Source: Methanomassiliicoccaceae archaeon (lineage in GTDB: Archaea > Thermoplasmatota > Thermoplasmata > Methanomassiliicoccales > Methanomethylophilaceae). From it: 32,175 bases of DNA. Positions 27,915 to 32,175 of the stretch are shown piece by piece (position 1 is the first letter of the stretch; every line of letters begins with the position of its first letter). The position numbers and the translations under genes were made by a program. Location: assembly GCA_016281925.1 (NCBI GenBank), contig JAEEJP010000113.1:1-32175 (forward strand). Direction: 5' to 3'. Under the pieces are notes generated by a model, which saw only the letters and a program-made list of their open reading frames with translations, was not told the DNA's origin and ran no database searches.

Positions 27915-28664
27915 TCGCTCCCTGAATTCCGACATGAGATTGTCGCATATGCATTCGACGGTCCTGCGGCGGCACTCCGAGGACGAGAATGCGCTTTTTA
28001 TCCTTCCGATCTCCTCTTCTTTCCCGCGGAGCTCGCCGATGAAACGGATGATGTTCTCCAGAGCCCTGGTCATCTCGTCGGAGATGGGGACGCTGGCCGT
28101 CTTCGAAGTGCGGGACAGCGGATTGAGATCTATGGAGATCACGGTCTTCCCCATGGATACGAGAGCCTCGGCGCGGTCTCCGTCCTCGATCGGCACAAGG
28201 ATCACGTCGCTGGAGAATATCCCCTCGCCGGTGCATAGGGCGCGGTCATGGTTCAGCCCCTGGATCCTGCGGTCCGGATCCCTCCCGAGAACCTTCTTAG
28301 CCCCTTTGGATTCGAGATAGGATATGATGTCTTCCATCCTCTCCGGGGTCCTGTGGAAAAGGTTGACCTCGATTTTCGCCGGGACCGCTTCGGCGAGCCT
28401 TATCAGATTGTCCGCGTCCAATGCGGCGGCGTTGCCGTTCACGCAGACCACCGGGTTTCTGGCCCCCAAAAGGAAAGCTGCGGCGGCTTTCTCCGCGTCT
28501 ATGGCGGCCTCCGTGCTCTTTTCGCCCATGAGATAATCGTAAGCTTCCCCGCGGCCGTGGGATATCAGGCCGGTAGGCGTGACCAAGCCTCTCTCCACCA
28601 TCTCGGCCAGACGCTCCCTGGTCACCAGGGATCTGTATCTGGGATGATCCTTCGGGATTTCCAT
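27915..28664 (-). CDS. 4-phosphopantoate--beta-alanine ligase (archaeal phosphopantothenate synthetase; 249 aa) ending at CGA; the standard-code ORF runs to 27900
   Basis: MEIPKDHPRYRSLVTRERLAEMVERGLVTPTGLISHGRGEAYDYLMGEKSTEAA...NNLMSEFRE-like end |CGA| four nt before the ahcY ATG. Confidence 0.9.
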
Positions 28665-28775
28665 GCCACAAGTACTTACGCACTCATATTTTAGTGTTCT
28701 ATGGGCTTTGAAAGCGGCTGGAGGAATGTCCGGACCGTCATAAACAAAATATCGTAAGTCCACGTTGCGGCGGAC

Positions 28776-29504
28776 ATGCCTGAAATCCGCATAGTCGTCG
28801 TCGGAGCGAAATTCGAAGGCAACGTAGGCGCCATAGCACGGTCCATGGCGAACTTCGATGTCAAAGAGCTGTATCTCGTGAATCCCTGCGAGCTCGGGGA
28901 CGACGCATACCGCAGATCCAAGCACGGATCCCAGATCCTTGATGACGTCCATATCGTCACCAGCTTCGAAGACGCGGTGGAAGGCTGCTTCCTGGTGGTC
29001 GGGACCAGCGGAGTAACCACCAAAGGAGACAGGAACTACACCCGCGTCCCCGTCCCGGTGCGCGAATTCGCGGAGCACTGCAGAGGCTATCCCGAAAAGA
29101 TAGCCATCGTGTTCGGAAGGGAGGATATCGGCCTCCTCCAGGAGGAGCTGAACCTCTGCGACGTCCTGATTACGATACCTGCCGGAGAAGAATACCCTAT
29201 CCTCAATCTTTCCCACGCGGCCAACATAGTGATGTACGAGATATTCCAGGCGGAGCATTCGAGCAGGAGGGCGGAACCTGCGGACAGGGGCGAGAAAGAG
29301 CGCATGTTCGGGTTCTTCTCCGACCTTATGGATGCCATAGACTATCCTCCGAACAGAAGGGAAATGACCCGCATAATGTTCAGGAGGATGATGGGGCGCG
29401 CCATACCGACGAAATACGAGTACAACACCATCATGGGCGTCTTCGGCGACGCTTCGAAGATAATCAGATACGGGAAACCCTGGGAAAAAGACAGGAAGGA
29501 GCGA
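28776..29504 (+). CDS. trmJ: tRNA (cytidine/uridine-2'-O-)-methyltransferase TrmJ (242 aa) ending at CGA 29502-29504; the standard-code ORF runs to 29648
   Basis: MPEIRIVVVGAKFEGNVGAIARSMANFDVKELYLVNP...IVFGREDIGLLQEELNLCDVLITIPAGEEYPILNLSHAANIVMYE...KPWEKDRKE|CGA|. Confidence 0.92.
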
Positions 29505-29515
29505 GGAGACCCCCG

Positions 29516-31078
29516 TCGCCCCTTGCGGATTTCATTGCGGCCTGGGAACGTGTTGTACCTGTCCGGCCGCCATCCGGGGGCTATCCCTTCCGCCGCCTCT
29601 TCAGCGGTGATGACGGCATCCCCGTTGTCGATGTCTATTATCCTGTAACGGCCGCTCCCCATCCCTAGCTCTTTCATGTAGCTGAGCTGGCGGAGGCCTC
29701 CGCGGCTCTCTATGCGTTCCACCATCTCCTTCCCTCCGTTCTCCGGAAGGGAATAGACAATATCCACGCAGGCCATGTCCGCCGCCAGAATATCGAGGGA
29801 AGCCGCTATGCCTATGTCCGGGGTGACAACCGGCTCAGCCATGGTGCCTTCGCAATCGCATGACACAGACATATTTCTCATGACGTTCACGAAGCATATG
29901 CCGGGAGAGAAATGGTCCACCACCGATTTCGCCGATTCCGTCATCCTTTCCATGAGCTCGTCCCCGGTTATGGACCACATATCGGAGGAGCCTTCTGCTG
30001 TATGTATCTCCTTCTTTCCGATGCGCCCGTCCGCGCACCCTATGCCGATGTTCTTGTTTGATCCGCCGAAACCGCCCATGTCATGGCCTTTGAAATGCGT
30101 CAGCACGACCATCGAATCGTAATTCTCGAAGCCCTTCCCGACATGCATCTCTCTGAACCACTTTCCGCCTTCCACCGGAAATGTAATGGCTCCGTCCTCG
30201 TCTGCGATGTCCACAGGGCAGAACGTCCACCCGTTGGTCCTCAGAGTTTCGCGGTGGCTCTCCGTCGTATAGCGGTCGCCTTCGTAATATGTGTTGGTCT
30301 CCGCTATATGGGCGCCCGGCATCGATTCCGAAATGAGCTCCCTGATCCACGGCCTCGGTATGATGTTCGGCCCTTCCGCCTCGCCGGTATGGACTTTGAC
30401 GCATATCCTGCCCTTCAGAGTCCCTCTGACCCTTTCAAAAACCTTTTTCAGCCCTTCCGGCGACAGATCGCGCGTGAAATATACATCCGATGCGTCCCCT
30501 GCGCGGGGCGCTTGGCCGCCCTCTTTCCCATTGCCCTGCATGTCCTGCCCTTCTGCGCTCCCGTCGCATCCGCGCTTGACGACGCGCATGGGCCTGGCCA
30601 TCACCGACAGGTACTCCGGACGGCCGATGCCTTCCTCGGGAATGCGCCGGACCTCTTCGAAGCCGTGCTTGGCGTAGAATGCTATGGCGCGGCTGTTATA
30701 CGGGTTCACCACCAGCTCCGCTGCGGAGCATCCTTCGCTCCTGCCGGATTCCATTATGTATTCCATCGCCAGGGAGCTGAGGCCGGAGCCGCGGAATTCC
30801 GGAAGAAGATACAGCTTGCTTATTTCGAGGGTCTTCCCATCCGCTCTGAATGAGAGGTATCCCGCCCTCACACCCCGGAATATGATGTAGAAGAACCTGT
30901 ACCCCTGGGAGATGTGGTCTCTGACGGTCTCCGGGCCCATCCAATCCGGATAGAACTCGTCCACGCGCTTCCTGCCTCCGTCCACCAGAGGCGCGTAGAT
31001 CTCCACCCACATGGGATACGCGAAATGCGAGAGCTCTTCCGCCCCTTCCGGCCCGATAGGCTCGAACGACGCTTCCAT
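29516..31078 (-). CDS. GNAT acetyltransferase - DUF362 fusion (520 aa) ending at CGA; the standard-code ORF runs to 29342
   Basis: N-term LYLLPEFRGSGLSSLAMEYIMESGR...NPYNSRAIAFYAKHGFEEV (GNAT); C-term VKVHTGEAEGPNIIPRPWIRELI...THFKGHDMGGFGGSNKNIGIGCADGRIGKKEIH (DUF362); ends NEIRKG|CGA|. Confidence 0.85.
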
Positions 31079-31122
31079 GGATGGCCATCGCCAGGTAGCG
31101 TATATCGGTTGCGGAACCGCCG

Positions 31123-31944
31123 TCGGCTCCAGACCGAAAAGAAAACCACGATTTTGGTGTCTTCCCTGTCGTTCCTGCGGACTATGTCCGGGACTACCCC
31201 CGTCATGGCGGCCACTTTGTCGTAGATCGCATCGGATTCGGCGGCGCCCAGCTCCGAACTGACGGCCACGACGATCCTGCCCACGGGATCCACCACCGCC
31301 GGGACGGAGGAATCCACGGCTTTCTCTATCGCCGTTATGGGATTCAGCTCCGAAACATAGGCGAAAGTGTAGATCTTATCGAAAAACGTGGAGTAGAACG
31401 GCCCGGAAAGCATGTCAGCGATGCATTTCACGGTGAAAATGATGGAATGGGAGACCATCTTGAATATGCTGGGGGCTTTGGCGTCGGGGCACATCCTTAG
31501 GATCGCGTCGCCGTCGAGGAGATACATGCGGTCCGAACTGTCGGAAACCCTGCTCAGGACCTTCTGGGCCCTGCTCCGCCTGTCGGATTCGAAGGACATA
31601 GGCAGGCCTATCACCGAGATCGTCCTGCATCCGCATTCCTTGGCGCAGTCCAGGATCACCGGCACCATCCCGGTTCCCGTGCCGCCGCCCAGCATGGAGA
31701 ACACGACCGCCGAGCGGTAGCCTCTGAGCGCCTCTTTGATGGAACCCATGTTCTCGAAGGCTATCGAGAACGCCAGCTCCACGTCGCCGCGGCACCCCTG
31801 CATGTCCGGGGGAGCCAACGGTATCCCGCTGGAGCCGTTGGAATTGATCAGAAGGACCGGATATTCCAGCACCGGCTCCGATTCGGCGAAAATGCGGCAT
31901 CCGGCGCCTCCGCAGGCCACTATAAGGACATCGCGCATGCGCAT
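31123..31944 (-). CDS. Divergent FtsZ/tubulin-superfamily protein (273 aa) ending at CGA; the standard-code ORF runs to 30868
   Basis: MRMRDVLIVACGGAGCRIFAES...VVFSMLGGGTGTGMVPVILDCAKECGCRTISVIGLPMSFES; tubulin signature GGGTGTG; ends KIVVFFSVWS|CGA|. Confidence 0.82.
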
Positions 31945-32043
31945 TCTCCCGGAAACGATGGCAGCATGGTCTGCGTGACTGGTAAGACATGAAAATCTGC
32001 CCGAACATGGGCAGAAAAGGTAAAAGGTTTATGGATGTGAATC

Positions 32044-32175
32044 TCAGAATCCGAACAGTGCGCCAAGTCCGGCAGCTGCGTCCTCTTCGCTCACGGTCTC
32101 CTCTTCGGGCTCGTCGGCGGCTGCTGCTGCGGGTGCGGCGGCTGCTGCTCCGGCGGCGGGGGCGGCGGCACCGGC
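32044..32175 (-). CDS. rpl12: Ribosomal protein L12p/P1 (5' part outside the window)
   Basis: Reverse-strand Ala-rich hinge AGAAAAAPAAAADEPEEETVSEEDAAAGLGALFGF-TGA, typical archaeal P1 C-terminus. Confidence 0.93.
   Translation of the reverse strand, partial: AGAAAPAAGAAAAAPAAAAADEPEEETVSEEDAAAGLGALFGF

Noticed and set aside
29342-29648. Genuine long coding overlap between trmJ and GNAT-DUF362
   Set aside because: Both tails are antisense of the other's conserved C-terminus and begin precisely after CGA.
1-32175. CRISPR arrays, transposons, integrases, prophage, tRNA/rRNA genes
   Set aside because: No regularly spaced repeats, transposase/integrase motifs or RNA gene signatures recognised by eye in this window.

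Overview
GC-rich archaeal chromosome segment. Gene content suggests a Methanomassiliicoccales/Thermoplasmatota-type methanogen: PriL, aEF1-beta, L7Ae, L12p, archaeal phosphopantothenate synthetase, TrmJ, AK6-like kinase. About 35 CDS are densely packed. They include a surface-glycan block (GT4s, a GmhA-GmhB fusion, an HddA-like heptose kinase, a sugar nucleotidyltransferase, an Alg14/Alg13 pair, GT2, a polytopic GT, a CDP-alcohol phosphotransferase, a Wzx-like flippase, LicD) and a housekeeping block. I saw no CRISPR array, tRNA, rRNA or mobile element. Main discovery: the codon CGA appears to act as a stop codon. Reading codons by eye, in-frame CGA is essentially absent from the several hundred Arg codons inside recognisable proteins (AGA/AGG/CGC dominate; CGG and CGT are used). 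It occurs exactly once, at the expected C-terminus, in ten genes: 460, 10261, 10264, 18477, 22919, 25222, 27915, 29502, 29516 and 31123. In each, standard-code translation runs on into antisense or out-of-frame junk overlapping a neighbour; ending at CGA restores tight gene spacing. Two convergent genes even share a palindromic CGATCG, analogous to the TGATCA shared by another convergent pair in the window. TAG is not the effective stop of any gene here. The single exception is a CGA at the GmhA|GmhB domain junction, a candidate for programmed readthrough or for dual meaning. CDS coordinates for the ten affected genes are given ending at CGA.
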